Part shown: positions 21,801 through 31,108 of the stretch, one piece after another | Position numbering within the stretch: the stretch's first letter is position 1 | Layout: the number at the start of each line of letters is the position of its first letter | The notes under the pieces: generated by a model | The model's database searches: none | Seen by the model: only the letters and a program-made list of their open reading frames with translations | Told to the model about the DNA's origin: nothing | Origin: Chrysaora quinquecirrha | Taxonomy: Eukaryota; Cnidaria; Scyphozoa; Semaeostomeae; Pelagiidae | NCBI GenBank assembly: GCA_014526335.1 | Contig: JACTAT010000010.1 | Span: forward strand, 495,184 to 559,183 | Reading direction: 5' to 3' | DNA length: 64,000 bases | Position numbers and translations under genes: made by a program

Positions 21801-23798
21801 AGAAGGCAAAGTATATTCATTGGAAACGGAGACCAGAAAGTATAGTCATGGAGTCATGGATTACGGTGAATTAACTGGGAAAAATAAGATAGAAAGAAGA
21901 CGAAAACCCTGGGTGGATGTCATGTGAGAATTGCCTGGGGGAATGTCAATGGTTCGCAATAATGGACGGAAAACACGACTGTTTTGTCTTGAATGGTATC
22001 ACGGCTGCGATGCCATTAAGGCGTATAGAAAAAGAAGGGTTCGTGTTAATACCATGCCAAAGTTATCTCATATGAAAGGTTAAAAAAATTGGAGTGATTT
22101 TCACTCCGTTTTTAGGTGATGACAAAATAATTTCGTGCTGAAGTTATGGATATTCTTTTATAAGTGGGAATGAAAATTACCTATTTTAAAAACTATCCAG
22201 TCTTGTGTGAACGGGTCTATCGAATATGAAAATCAAGACCAATCGTAAAACTAATGAAGTGGCATGAAGAACTACGAGGTAAGCGTAAGTTAAAACTAGA
22301 ACCCAGGACTTGTAGAGATCGCATGTAGGCCTCGCCACTAGCAAGTCGTAAGTTGTTAACACTGACAGATAACATCCGAAAGCCAATTTTACCAGAGATA
22401 ACGACTGAATTTTGGATAAGTTGAAGGTTTTCTCTAAGCAAGGATTATTACTTTTTAATGGATATGGGTGTGGAATTTTTCTTTGAAACTCTAAAGAGAG
22501 GCAACAAAATGGACGCTGTTACGAATTAGATTTGATATATCGATACTGGTTTGAAAATAACTATGTGTTAACGTGATTTCGCATGTTTTCAAATATTTTT
22601 CTTGTTTGCAATACTATTTTTGGAAATATCGGCAACTCTTGTTTAGACAATAAATTTCTGATTTAAAGGACGTGTAAATATGAACAACAATGAAGTAAAA
22701 AAAGGACAGCAAACACCAATTTTCCCAAACTGCGCAGCATGTGCTCTGTCATCCTTGAATTTTCTGCAAAGTGCTCTTTGCACACTGGGGAGAAACATTT
22801 TTTCCTATGTTCTGTCTGCGGGTAATTATGCATGCTGGGTAACTCGTCTACATATAAATAGGCCCTGGATCGGCACAACCTTCTATCTATGACTCATTTG
22901 TCTTATACTTTTTAATATACTAGAAAATCTCATTCTATTTGAAATACATCGCAAGAATGATAAACCTCAAGCAATATTTTTCCAGTCTCTGCTTCTACGA
23001 ATAAATAGCGAATCGCGAATGGGAATCGCGAATGCCTTTAAAATCAAATGGCATCAATAAGTTTCTGTGCAACCATATTAGGAATGATACGTTGATCTTT
23101 TGATACTTCGCAATTGGTATAAGAATCAAATATTCAATCATTATGAGTCAGTGCGAGCCTCGATCTGAAGGTTGCCAAGTTCTCCAATTTCTTCTAAGTT
23201 CCACTTATGTTTTAGATTCTCTCAAATTCTCAGAGGTAACAAATCGTTAACATGTCGTCTCTCAAGTTCTTTTTTGTCTGCCCAAACTTCCCTCCTTCAA
23301 TGCAGCCTCCAATAACAAGACTGGCAAGCAGCCCAATGGAGCCCCAGAGTACAAATGTCAGTCATCTTTAGCCAATTTTAACGATATGTTTTGTTACAAT
23401 TAGTCCTGCTTCTAACTTCTTCATTATTTACATGACATTTCGTTAATATTTCGTTACGTTTTGGAATAGAAATTTTTATGTTTTCTTAGTATTTAAATTC
23501 ACCAAATACGTTATTATCCTTCATTCTTTACACAAGAGAAACTCCAACAACCGAGTAACTTGGCATTTGGGATCAAAGGATATATAGCCAAGGCATGTCA
23601 AAAGGTGTTAATGTCTTTCCCAACAAGCCAAGGCAAGTAGCTCGACTGCTCTAAGAAGGCCAACATATGTCTCTAAAATAACTTGAAGTGAACTAACCTC
23701 GCATATGACTGAGATGAATCTAGTCTTTTCTTGACTTTTACAAGAGAAAGAGCAACCGAGACCATTGAGAAAAGAACTCATCTCAAGTGATGGAATGC
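12788..23798 (-). CDS. TMEM94: TMEM94 ortholog, last six exons (5' part missing)
   Basis: TMEM94 (ERMA) is a multi-pass ER membrane protein related to P-type ATPases and linked to ER Mg2+ uptake. Six exons read on minus: 23698-23798, 21174-21413, 15932-16083, 13949-14046, 13153-13501 and 12788-12860. Each junction has GT/AG borders and the frame is continuous across all five introns (phases checked by hand). Landmarks match the vertebrate protein in order: LNGLGCSFSCKSQEKTR; a membrane segment with ARRLMVNAKSCFLFL and TGLQLLWLTIIIAPVLS; SVSLIATPADTDLMKQMSGK; EGLFMSQDITLLFTTINF; SYVHRTKHLWSKSPFENQYW; SSELMKKRFIR; and the C-terminus KRERLKFDTKLGMNSPV before TAA. About 336 codons are present, so most of the protein, including the cytoplasmic domains, lies upstream in or beyond the N gap. 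No damage is seen in these exons. Confidence 0.9.
13153..13501 (-). CDS. TMEM94: TMEM94 exon with the last membrane segments
   Basis: Acceptor AATTTCAG|CGG and donor ATCCG|GTGAGA. It carries SYVHRTKHLWSKSPF and three hydrophobic stretches (YWMLSVICWYVLIY, FLFLLTFFSAYFMAIF, TYPLLLAICWPVVLLV), ending in SSELMKKRFIR. Confidence 0.9.
13949..14046 (-). CDS. TMEM94: TMEM94 exon with the MSQD motif
   Basis: Acceptor TTATTTTTCAG|AAATC and donor TTTG|GTAAGT. It encodes NLSEPWHGWSKSNREGL and FMSQDITLLFTTINF, matching the conserved loop and the start of a membrane helix. Confidence 0.88.
14936..15740. repeat. Inverted copies of a short coding-like block in a TMEM94 intron
   Basis: Plus strand 14971-15040 and minus strand 15740-15676 both contain TAGAAAAATG followed within a few bases by CCTTTTCTACAAAGA. 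Translated, both give a version of EKC(V/L)(G/D)SPFLQR. This suggests two inverted copies of one old element about 0.65 kb apart. Confidence 0.45.
15270..15465. repeat. Small inverted-repeat element in a TMEM94 intron
   Basis: Left arm TTGTATTTATTTACC...TGGTCACCCTTCC and right arm GGAAGGGTGACCAATCA...GATAAATACAATG are imperfect reverse complements of about 70 bases. The palindrome GCGAACGTTCGC lies between them. It is probably a MITE-like element. Confidence 0.55.
15932..16083 (-). CDS. TMEM94: TMEM94 exon with two hydrophobic segments
   Basis: Acceptor TTTTTAG|GATC and donor CTAA|GTAAGG. It encodes DQSKQYLVQFLPTFGLNSIY and TVCGLFAWLLFSFCNNN, then a luminal-loop-like tail. Confidence 0.88.
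16084..17162. other. TMEM94 intron sequence, no feature
   Basis: Part of the 5.1-kb intron between the exons at 15932-16083 and 21174-21413. No domain is recognised; the short frames are not credible. Confidence 0.5.
17166..17886. mobile_element. Non-autonomous TIR element in a TMEM94 intron
   Basis: The ends are exact reverse complements: AGTCGGGGCAAAACGAGTC on the left and GACTCGTTTTGCCCCGACT on the right. Subterminal copies of GGGTTAAAATGGGTC (left) and GGGGTAAAATGGGTCGC (right of centre) repeat the theme. The element is about 0.72 kb with no coding capacity. I could not identify a convincing target duplication. Confidence 0.75.
17889..18639. other. TMEM94 intron sequence, no certain feature
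   Basis: If the DIRS-like remnant kept a tyrosine recombinase it would lie here on minus. I see only weak hints and do not call one. Confidence 0.4.
18640..19140 (-). pseudogene. DIRS-like RNase H, broken
   Basis: Minus-strand translation gives WFDYLPEWNVKYKILDPS, then LELYTGASSLSGFGIYFKGK, the first RNase H strand of DIRS/Ty3-like elements. In the usual TDAS motif the catalytic Asp is Gly here. Further down, LFHCDNRAIVDI (second catalytic Asp present) and MMSLLRQLFFYRCKK follow, with stops between. It continues the RT at 19105-19485. Confidence 0.75.
19105..19485 (-). pseudogene. DIRS-like reverse transcriptase, second half
   Basis: Motifs on minus: GLLWIMQQNYYIKHSTHYSD (catalytic YSDD block), DFLLAGQPHSCEFLNNLN, QLGIPIAPEKSWPTKGLKFL and YLGIEVDT. 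This arrangement (HYxDDFLLAG, then PIAPEK, then LGIxxDT) is typical of DIRS-type RTs. The first half of the RT is missing, and the gag-like segment at 19500-20100 is joined almost directly to it, which points to an internal deletion. Confidence 0.82.
19500..20100 (-). pseudogene. DIRS-like Gag segment joined to RT
   Basis: From about 20100 down on minus: a Gln/Ser/Pro-rich leader (LREKL-type, with SSNIIMLNREKLRAIGRDEI), then, after a frame change near 19680, EYVDFNNLLPESLYNIAQQQ and AKIANFQGWLEAWNVF. The last part resembles the Gag block ending in the W-L-E-A-W-N motif. Two frame changes and a stop break it. It shares family with the gag at 10299-11270 only at the level of architecture. Confidence 0.65.
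20230..21173. other. TMEM94 intron sequence, no feature
   Basis: Short frames at 20233-20611 (minus) and 20947-21135 (plus) show no domain and no good splice context. Not called as genes. Confidence 0.45.
21174..21413 (-). CDS. TMEM94: TMEM94 exon, membrane segments and TPADTD loop
   Basis: Acceptor ATTTTTAG|GCTCG and donor TTTAC|GTGAGT; 80 codons exactly. It has two hydrophobic segments (CFLFLCSCYLSLSLLMLISF; TGLQLLWLTIIIAPVLSVSL) and then IATPADTDLMKQMSGKRISN, the conserved loop with a P-type-ATPase-like flavour. Confidence 0.9.
21414..23697. other. TMEM94 intron sequence, no feature
   Basis: 2.3 kb without a recognised domain. A hydrophobic frame at 22186-22386 (minus) was considered and left out because it matches no TMEM94 segment and lacks splice sites. 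Confidence 0.45.
23698..23798 (-). CDS. TMEM94: TMEM94 exon, most upstream one found
   Basis: Acceptor TTAACAG|GCATT and donor GCGAG|GTTAGT. It encodes SLEMSSFLNGLGCSFSCKSQ followed by EKTRFISVICE, matching the segment just before the ARRLM...CFLF membrane helix. It joins in frame to 21413. Confidence 0.82.
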
Positions 23799-24483
23799 CT
23801 GTTAAACAAAAAATTATTTCTAAAACTTTCTAAGGCCCTTTGCACACTAGACCTAAAATTCTGCCAAAATTCTACCAAACAGTGGGGCGCATTTGCTTAT
23901 TATTGAGTTCCGACCATAAATTCCTGATGCCCTGAAATAGTCTCTATCAATCATTTCGACTTCTGATGACAGATTCGATAGGGTTCACCGTAACGTCTGA
24001 GAAGGATTCTTTCTTTCTTTCACCCTCAATGCACCATCAACTTGAATTATATTCATTTTGAAATTGCCTATTTTCGACATTTAGTGAATAACATGAATTA
24101 AATTTAAGAATCTGGGTTCTCCGACTTTAGCTCTTCAGAATATTGTTGAATAAAGAACCTTAATGCCGCTTGTTGCATTTGTAAAAGTGATAGTCTAACA
24201 TATGCAGATAATACCAACATCATTCTTTGCATTCTGCCCTGGCCGCTTTGCTCCAGCAAATAGAAAACAATCATAAAAAAGCATGAAAAACTCTTCATCC
24301 GACATCTTCTTTCGAGAACGAATGAAAAAAGCAAGAAAATTTCGCTTCAGGTCAAGAAATTAATCCGTGATGACATTTGGCAGAAATAAGGGCAGCTCGG
24401 GAGCTGCCCATATTTAATTAGTCGGCCTGTTTCATCCTTACTAGAATTTATGGATAGTAGAAAATGCAAAAAGTCCTTGCACA
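23799..24483. other. Probable TMEM94 intron up to the gap
   Basis: The next upstream exon should be here or in the gap. I could not align the frame at 24104-24334 (minus) to TMEM94 and leave it uncalled. Confidence 0.4.
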
Positions 24484-24983
24484 NNNNNNNNNNNNNNNNN
24501 NNNNNNNNNNNNNNNNNNNNNNNNNNNNNNNNNNNNNNNNNNNNNNNNNNNNNNNNNNNNNNNNNNNNNNNNNNNNNNNNNNNNNNNNNNNNNNNNNNNN
24601 NNNNNNNNNNNNNNNNNNNNNNNNNNNNNNNNNNNNNNNNNNNNNNNNNNNNNNNNNNNNNNNNNNNNNNNNNNNNNNNNNNNNNNNNNNNNNNNNNNNN
24701 NNNNNNNNNNNNNNNNNNNNNNNNNNNNNNNNNNNNNNNNNNNNNNNNNNNNNNNNNNNNNNNNNNNNNNNNNNNNNNNNNNNNNNNNNNNNNNNNNNNN
24801 NNNNNNNNNNNNNNNNNNNNNNNNNNNNNNNNNNNNNNNNNNNNNNNNNNNNNNNNNNNNNNNNNNNNNNNNNNNNNNNNNNNNNNNNNNNNNNNNNNNN
24901 NNNNNNNNNNNNNNNNNNNNNNNNNNNNNNNNNNNNNNNNNNNNNNNNNNNNNNNNNNNNNNNNNNNNNNNNNNNNNNNNNNN
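24484..24983. other. Assembly gap, 500 N
   Basis: Exactly 500 undetermined bases, the usual placeholder for a scaffold gap of unknown true size. It may hide TMEM94 exons. Confidence 0.99.
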
Positions 24984-26240
24984 CCTCGTTTAGAAAATTT
25001 CGATTGCGGCAGTTTGTGTGCTGAAATTAGATAATTGGGATTGTGCTGAAGTTTGATCTTGTTACACTTGTTAGGTACCTTAAATGTAGCTAGTGTTGGT
25101 TAAATATAGTTTAATCATCATATCACTTTTTTGTTCATTTTATGGGCGTTCAAAGTTTGCAATTTTATAAGGGCTCAGACCAGTCTGGGTGAAACGTTTC
25201 ACCCCCAAGCCACCACGGTCAAAGCTCTCACAGAATTGAGAACTTTGAACGCTCATAAAATCAGTATTACAAGCGCTAAGACAATGACACTTCGCGTGTA
25301 GACTAAGTTTCGGATGCTTTATTGATCTCTGCATTAAAAACTCAATATCTTGTAATTTTGGAAAAATTTCACACTGTAGGCCTTTCAATCAAAAAGCAGA
25401 GGCCTATATTGTATACTAAAGAACTTAGAAGTGTAATATTGAACGTTTAACTCCATTTATTGTAAGTGTTTCTTTTTATAAGAAACTTACTATAATGACT
25501 TTGAATATAATAATCTTTTCTTTGTGAAGATAAGAAGTGAAAAAAGCTAAGAAACTATTTCTGTTTAAAGCTACTATAGTAATGGTGCCCTACATTAAGA
25601 AACCCTACTATAATGTAAGGAGCATAATTTATAAAAATAATGAATATAGGTGCCAAGTATAGTAAACTAAGTATGGCACTCAACTCGTAGCGCTGCGAGT
25701 TTAGGGCTCTACACAGTTTTTAAGTACTGAACAAAATTTGTATCCCAGATTTGGCCGGATGGTATGGAATTAAATTTACCTTATTTTACCCCCATATGCA
25801 TGGTTTGATGGTTAGAATTTGTTGAATTGCTTGTTGTTTATATAATTGAGCAGGCTTTTTCAGCTGCATGGCGCTATTTCTCAAAAAATAAAAAAAAAAC
25901 CTAAAAGCAGGGATAAAGCTTCCATGTATTTAATACAAGAAAGTTAATTATGAAAGAATACACGTTTTTTTATAAGGAACCACTTTTTAGGAACCTACAT
26001 GTAGAAGGCCCGAAAATTTAAAGAACTTGTACTACTAAAGAGAAAATCACTAAGGAACTTTTCATTGTTGAATATTTTTATCACTGGAAACTATCAAGAA
26101 TTAGAAAGCCTGTTCCATTCATTTGCAGTGGCAAATCACATAAATTGTACTTTGCGCATGTATCAAATGTTTGAAATATGAAGTAAAAGGAACAAGGCAA
26201 AACGGCACAGAAAAAAACAACAACAAAATCAATATTGTTT
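24984..26240. other. No recognisable gene
   Basis: A+T-rich sequence with a short palindrome (CTCGTAGCGCTGCGAG, 25684-25699). The frame at 25140-25388 (minus) has no domain. Confidence 0.5.
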
Positions 26241-26242
26241 GC

Positions 26243-26308
26243 CAATATTTCGTCCTGCCATGCAGGACTTCTTCAGGGCTAATGAGAATAAAATCTAACC
26301 GCTATTAC
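26243..26308 (-). ncRNA. Hammerhead-ribozyme-like motif of a Penelope-like element
   Basis: On minus the order is GGTTA (stem I, 5' side), a loop, TAGCC (stem I, 3' side), CTGAAGA (CUGANGA core, 26276-26270), the hairpin GTCCTGC-ATG-GCAGGAC (stem II), then GAAA (26251-26248) and TATTGG. These are the conserved core boxes of a type I hammerhead. The short stem III (AATA/TATT) and the cleavage triplet are not clear, so activity is uncertain. It lies about 0.3 kb downstream of a Penelope-like endonuclease on the same strand, where such ribozymes occur. It sits just outside tandem unit A, so it is single-copy here. Confidence 0.6.
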
Positions 26309-26584
26309 AAATCAATCAAATATGTACATATTTTGAATTAGTATGGTTGATTATGATTGGTTGACGTGAAAATGAGGTTAGAAATAATTGATGGAAATGT
26401 ACGTTTGGTATGGATGAACAGTGATGCAAGAGAGAGAGATAGTTGTGGACAAAAGAATATGAGAATAGGCAGCTATAATAATGTGTGAAAACTAAAAGAA
26501 GTAACAGGATAAGATTTGTAAAAAGGAGATGGTAGCTAGAAGAAAGAGCGAATAAGTAATAGGAATAAAGGATGTAGTAAGGGA

Positions 26585-27265
26585 TTAGCGATCTGTAGTC
26601 CTATTCATGCCGTTAGGTGAGAGTGTGTTGGCTAAGCCAATGAAATACCGTTCTTTGGCTCGCCTTACACTCTCGCGTTTGTCTCGTATCTGTAGCAGTG
26701 GCAGTATTGGTAAGTCTTGTAATGAGTGACCAGGTTTGCAGGAGTGTTCTGCAATGCCTGATTTGTCATGTCGTTTATGTATTATGTCACGTCTGTGTTC
26801 ATTAAGTCTGTTACATACTCGTCTACCTGTTTGTCCAACGTACTGGCAGTTTGTCTTATTGTCCTGTATACATTTGTGGCATTTTATGAGGTAGATAATG
26901 TTAGTTGAGTTGCAGTTGAGTTTTTGCGTTATGTTGAAAGTCTTTGTAGAGTTAGTAAAGTTGACAGTATTAGCCCCGTGCTGTATGTGCTTGCAAGTAT
27001 TGCAGTCGCGTCTGGAGGAGCATTTGTAGATGCCCTGGAGACCACCGGTAGTGTCGGTTTTGATTCTGGCACTAACCAGGTAGTCCCTGAGGTTTTTGGG
27101 GTGTCTGTAACTAAGTATCGGTGACTGTGGGAAAGCTTCTTTGCAGTCCTGTGAGTTCTGTAGTATGTTAAAGTTATCTGTAATGATGGACTTCAATTGT
27201 GGAACACTGGGGTTGTAAGTTGCCACAAAAGGAGTCCTGTCGTTATATCTTTTTACAGTAGTCAT
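26585..27265 (-). CDS. Penelope-like element C-terminus: GIY-YIG endonuclease (unit A copy 1)
   Basis: This 226-residue frame is the 3' end of a Penelope-like retroelement ORF. It shows the linker after the RT (TPFVATYNPSVPQLKSIITD, then SYRHPKNLRDYLVSARIKTD), a Cys cluster (KCSSRRDCNTCKHI), then the GIY-YIG nuclease: NIIYLIKCHKC, CQYVGQTGRRVCNRLNEHR and a C-terminal Glu-containing helix (VRRAKERYFIGLANTL). The nuclease makes the target-site nick for integration. The RT part is absent upstream, so the element is 5'-truncated as is common. The frame itself is intact, without stops. The hammerhead-like motif downstream fits the same element. Confidence 0.9.
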   Translation of the reverse strand: MTTVKRYNDRTPFVATYNPSVPQLKSIITDNFNILQNSQDCKEAFPQSPILSYRHPKNLRDYLVSARIKTDTTGGLQGIYKCSSRRDCNTCKHIQHGANTVNFTNSTKTFNITQKLNCNSTNIIYLIKCHKCIQDNKTNCQYVGQTGRRVCNRLNEHRRDIIHKRHDKSGIAEHSCKPGHSLQDLPILPLLQIRDKRESVRRAKERYFIGLANTLSPNGMNRTTDR

Positions 27266-28171
27266 TAAACTGTTTGTGCAGTGAAAATTAAGGAACTATT
27301 AAGGAGCTTTTGGAACTACAATCGTCTCCAAAGAAGTCAACAAATAAGGAACTTTAAGAACTAGGCCTTGAGCTAGGTTTTTTATAAAAAAAAGCGTGTA
27401 CTCCCCCCTATAGTAGCCCTTGATTAGCAATCATCCTAGCGTTTGATAAGCCATCATGCATAGACTAATCATAGACCATCAGGAAACTGAATCAGTGATG
27501 ATCACTAGTGATCGAAAACTTAGATTAAAAAAAGATGTGTAGAGGTACCTCTTGAGTTTGATGTTTTTGCCTCATCTCCCATTAGCAGGCGCTTGCTTGC
27601 AAAACTTGACTGAAACATTGAACTGCCCTTCTTCATCAATCTTTTTGCTTGTGTCCTATATACGAGAGATTTTTGTGTCAAATGATCTTACTTTTGGTAG
27701 GTCAATCAGAGAAGAGTAAGATATCACATAAGATATAACACAAGGCCAGATATGAGTCACTTAAGTTGGTTTTTATGCATAGAAACAGAAATGATTAGAG
27801 GTAAGATGCTTTGGAAAGAAGATTCTATAAGTTCTATTTGCTTGCCATCTGCATGCTGGATTACATGCTTACACTCTTGTTTTTATAAGAATACTATAAA
27901 TTTTGTCCAGCCTCAATATTCTTAAAAAATGTTCGTTTTGAGCCTGAATATATTCTTAAAGTATTCTTATTTTTCAAACTGATATGGTTTCAAGGGAACT
28001 TAGCAGGAAGAAATTTTAGGTATGTCATTACCAGGAAATGGTCGAACGAAAGAAATATAATATAACAATAAGAATGCTCTTAAAATCATGAAATTTTGAA
28101 CAATAACAAAATGTTTGACAAACAAAGCAAAATATGATTATATGTATTAAAGTCAAGTCCAAGATGTAAAT
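27266..28171. other. Spacer without a gene (unit A copy 1)
   Basis: A+T-rich; the repeat-like phrases AAGGAACT (27290-27360) and TATTCTTA (27900-27970) recur locally. No coding signal. Confidence 0.5.
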
Positions 28172-29075
28172 TCAATCAAGCAAATTTATTTCGACCCCAT
28201 CAATTTCTTCCACTCCTATATAGTCTTCTGTTCCATCGGAAAACACAACTCTGTACTTGTTTTGGCTATTGTTGTAGTATTGTATCTTCCCTGTGAACCA
28301 ACCATTACTGTACAAGGCTTCCAGTTTTCGCTCACAGAGTTCATCATCATATGATCGATCATTTTCATCATTCACCCATTCCGAATCTTCGTTTGGTGCT
28401 TCCTCTGCGTCATCATCAAACACTTCTTTGTCGTTTTCATCGTAGTATCTGGCAAATTGGACACTGGGTCACCCCCAAATGAAGGGATGAAGCTGAGTGG
28501 TGGGGCACTTTGTAATGTGGCATACCATCAAGGGTGATTTTTTCATCCTCGGCTCCGCTGGTAGTAATCAAACAGCCCATTTTTCCCAGCATCGCTTTCT
28601 CAAGTTGTCATACTCAGTCGTCCAGGCATTCCCCACCCAGTGTGCTATCAAAATTCGCCTTTGCATTGAGGACAACCCTTTCTCGTGCCCAAACCACATG
28701 TCCAGGTTATCTCCTTCATCCAACCATTGTTGGTAATTATGTCCAGCAAGGACTTTCAAGGTTTGCAATCCCCACATCGACCACTTGCCACAAAATTGAA
28801 AAATTGCAAAAAATTGAAATAAATTATAATACATTTGTTTGAACATGTTGAAGTACAACTGCAGCAAATTATTTGAAACTGAACGAACGACACTTATTTG
28901 AAATTTAGTTGAAACTTACTTTATTCAACTTGGGAAAGGGCTGTAGCTCTTTCTTTAAAATTTTATTCTCCTCTTCGCCGAACTTTTCGTCCCACTGGAA
29001 GGGGAATTTAAGAATTCTCCCCATTAACCTGAAAGACATTTTAGACAGCTTATGTTTGTCGATTGTCGAGGGCAT
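28172..29075 (-). pseudogene. Pogo/DDE_1-like transposase tail with Tudor-like end (unit A copy 1)
   Basis: A likely spliced gene on minus. Exon 29075-28913 starts MPSTIDKHKLSKMSFRL and ends at a donor (AATAAA|GTAAGT). After an intron of about 0.1 kb the next exon holds LKVLAGHNYQQWLDEGDNLD, LSSMQRRILIAHWVGNAW and GCLITTSGAEDEKITLDGMP, the C-terminal block that follows the DDE core in pogo-like transposases. The last part, LYSNGWFTGKIQYYNNSQNK and DGTEDYIGVEEIDGVEI, looks like a Tudor/Agenet-type fold. A frameshift lies between these parts (near 28460), and a second, near 28565, is private to this copy. The catalytic core is absent. The family call is from motif memory. Confidence 0.65.
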
Positions 29076-29122
29076 CAATTGTAAAAAAAAACGTCTTTAA
29101 TACCAAAGCTGAGCAACCAAAG

Positions 29123-29528
29123 CCCAGGGGGGGTGATCATTGACTTTCAATATAGGGGGTGTCCAAGCCAATATTTGGGGTCTGAAATCTTAAGCTTATT
29201 CAATATTTGGGGTCTGTGAAATATAACATGGACAAACATTCAATATTTGGGGTCAACACATCTGTAGGAAGAATCATGCAATTTGGTGAGATTCATTACA
29301 ATGACCCATCCAACTGCCAAGAGCTTATAAATTGTAAATTGTCATGAAACTGATGGCTAAACCCGAGAAAACATTTTAGGTGTTCAAAAATACATAGCAA
29401 TATTTGGGGTCTCCGAAATTCAAAACTGAATACTTGGGGTCCCCAAAACATTAGACTCAATATTTAAGGGTCTTCAAGGAAATAGTGGCATGGACCCCCC
29501 ATATTGAAAGTTAATGAGTCCCCCTGGG
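29123..29528. mobile_element. MITE with GGGGTC-type inner repeats (copy 1)
   Basis: The ends are reverse complements: CCCAGGGGGGGTGATCATTG...CTTTCAATATAGGGGG and CCCCCCATATTGAAAG...TGAGTCCCCCTGGG. Between them CAATATTTGGGGTC recurs about six times at irregular spacing. Confidence 0.8.
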
Positions 29529-30316
29529 AAACAAAGAAGGTATAACAAATTAATTCATTTTTTGCAAAGTGTTACTAACCTATCCGTGATTTCAGCATTC
29601 GAAGAACTCAGCACTTTGGCTCTTGACTTCGTAAGGCCACTAGCTCAAGACCCTTGCAAATATCCATCGTGAGCTTGCAGCAAATATTCTGACATGGTCG
29701 TTGAGTTCTTTGACTTGTTAATAAAACAGAACATGTTGTTGATAGACAGTGTCTCTTGAATTCGTTTTCTAGAAACATACAATACTCTTTACAATGTGTC
29801 AAACTACAGAAGTAGCAGAACTGTAGTTTTTTATGTTTAACTGTAATTTAAACAAACTTTGAACTCAAATTATTGTCATCTGTTATCATTTTCTTAAAAG
29901 GATGTTTTGAATCGAACACAAAGATCCTGTAATGAAGAGACCAGCCCAAACGTTGGAACACAAAGATTCTTCCTTCTGGTTTACCACCCAGTGACATACA
30001 GAAGACTTTCAAGACTATTAAATTGTAAAGACTTCGTTTTGAAACATTGGTTTCTTATCGGCGGATTCTGCTTACTGTAATTTGGGAGATTTTTTGTATT
30101 GGAAGAGAAAGTGAAAAACTACAAAAACTGAGTCGAGATTTCCAAATTGCTTGTATTAAATGTCTCATCGCAAGTTCCTTCCATTGCTTGACGCTAAATT
30201 CATGCTTGATGTGGCAAGGTTTAATTCCCTTGTTGAATATACTACATGTGCCAGACGACCCAGGTGGGTTACTATTTATTCGATAATTCCCCTAAATATG
30301 AGTTTTTTTTCGTGCA
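29529..30316. other. Upstream of the capsid fragment; no certain gene (copy 1)
   Basis: The first half of a capsid gene would be expected here, but I find no matching residues. TTTTTTTTCGTGCAG at 30302-30316 looks like a splice acceptor or simply the truncation point. Confidence 0.4.
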
Positions 30317-31108
30317 GGTTCAGAATTTGTTCAGAATCGGTTGACAAAACCTCATGTTAACATTTGCAATCAAAGAAAATACTTGCTGCCTGGCGTTCGT
30401 CTTCAATGGCGATTGAGTTCAAACAGTGATGTGTTTTGTTTGATGAGGAAGACTGGAAACACTTCACGCTTATACATTTCCGAAGTGAATCTGGTCCTTC
30501 GTCACATACATGTTAAAGATGATGTATTGAAAGGAACTGAAGGAATGCTTATGAAAACTAATGCAATTTACCCAGTCTGCCAACCTCACATGGCAAGCTA
30601 CTTAATCAATGCCGCAATAACCAGCTGGGTTCAAGATAATGTGTTCAATGGCAAGATTCGAAACAGATTGTTTTTTGCGCTGGTTGATAATTCATCATTA
30701 AATAGAGTGGATGAAGGAAATCCGTTTGAGTTTGAACATGTTTTTGTTTCCGCTGTTCAAGTAACTGTTGACAATCAAGAAATTACCCCACCTCTAAGAT
30801 TGAATTATGATGATGATGATTACTTTGATGCCTACAGTCGCTTGGTGAGTAGCTTGAATAATTCACCTAGCCTAATTGATTATGATAGATTCAAACAAGG
30901 ATCAGCAATCTATGGGTTTGATTTGACACCAAAAGGAAACTGTGCAGATGAGCAATACCTGCTTAAAAGAGAGGGTAATCTAAGAATAACTATAAATTTT
31001 GCAAACGCTGTTGACAGTTTGATGAACATTGTATTTTGGGTGAATTTGATAGGGTCATTCAAATTGATAGTCATAAAAACGTCATTCGAGATTGGTAATT
31101 ATGGATGA
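30317..31108 (+). pseudogene. Polinton/adintovirus-like capsid protein, C-terminal half (copy 1)
   Basis: Resembles the F54H12.2-type proteins found in many invertebrate genomes, which I take to be capsid (jelly-roll) proteins of Polinton-like elements. Landmarks: RKYLLPGVRLQWRLSSNSD followed by VFCLM, a PFEFEHVFVSAVQV strand, GSAIYGFDLTPKGN (the typical A-F-D-L-T-P turn), KREGNLRITINFANAV and the final hydrophobic strand. The open frame begins at 30302 after a stop; there is no ATG before the conserved part, so the N-terminal half of roughly 200-250 residues is missing. The remaining 260 codons have no stop. It overlaps the protease start by 8 bases, consistent with a compact viral-type gene order. 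Confidence 0.75.

Noticed and set aside
22186..22441. Hydrophobic minus-strand frame that could be a TMEM94 exon
   Set aside because: It matches no TMEM94 segment, and the exons at 23698-23798 and 21174-21413 already join in frame without it.
24104..24334. 76-codon minus frame near the gap
   Set aside because: No match to the expected upstream TMEM94 residues and no clean splice borders.
30047..30360. Frames upstream of the capsid fragment as its N-terminal half
   Set aside because: Residues do not resemble the first jelly-roll of the family, and the two copies differ only as random sequence would.
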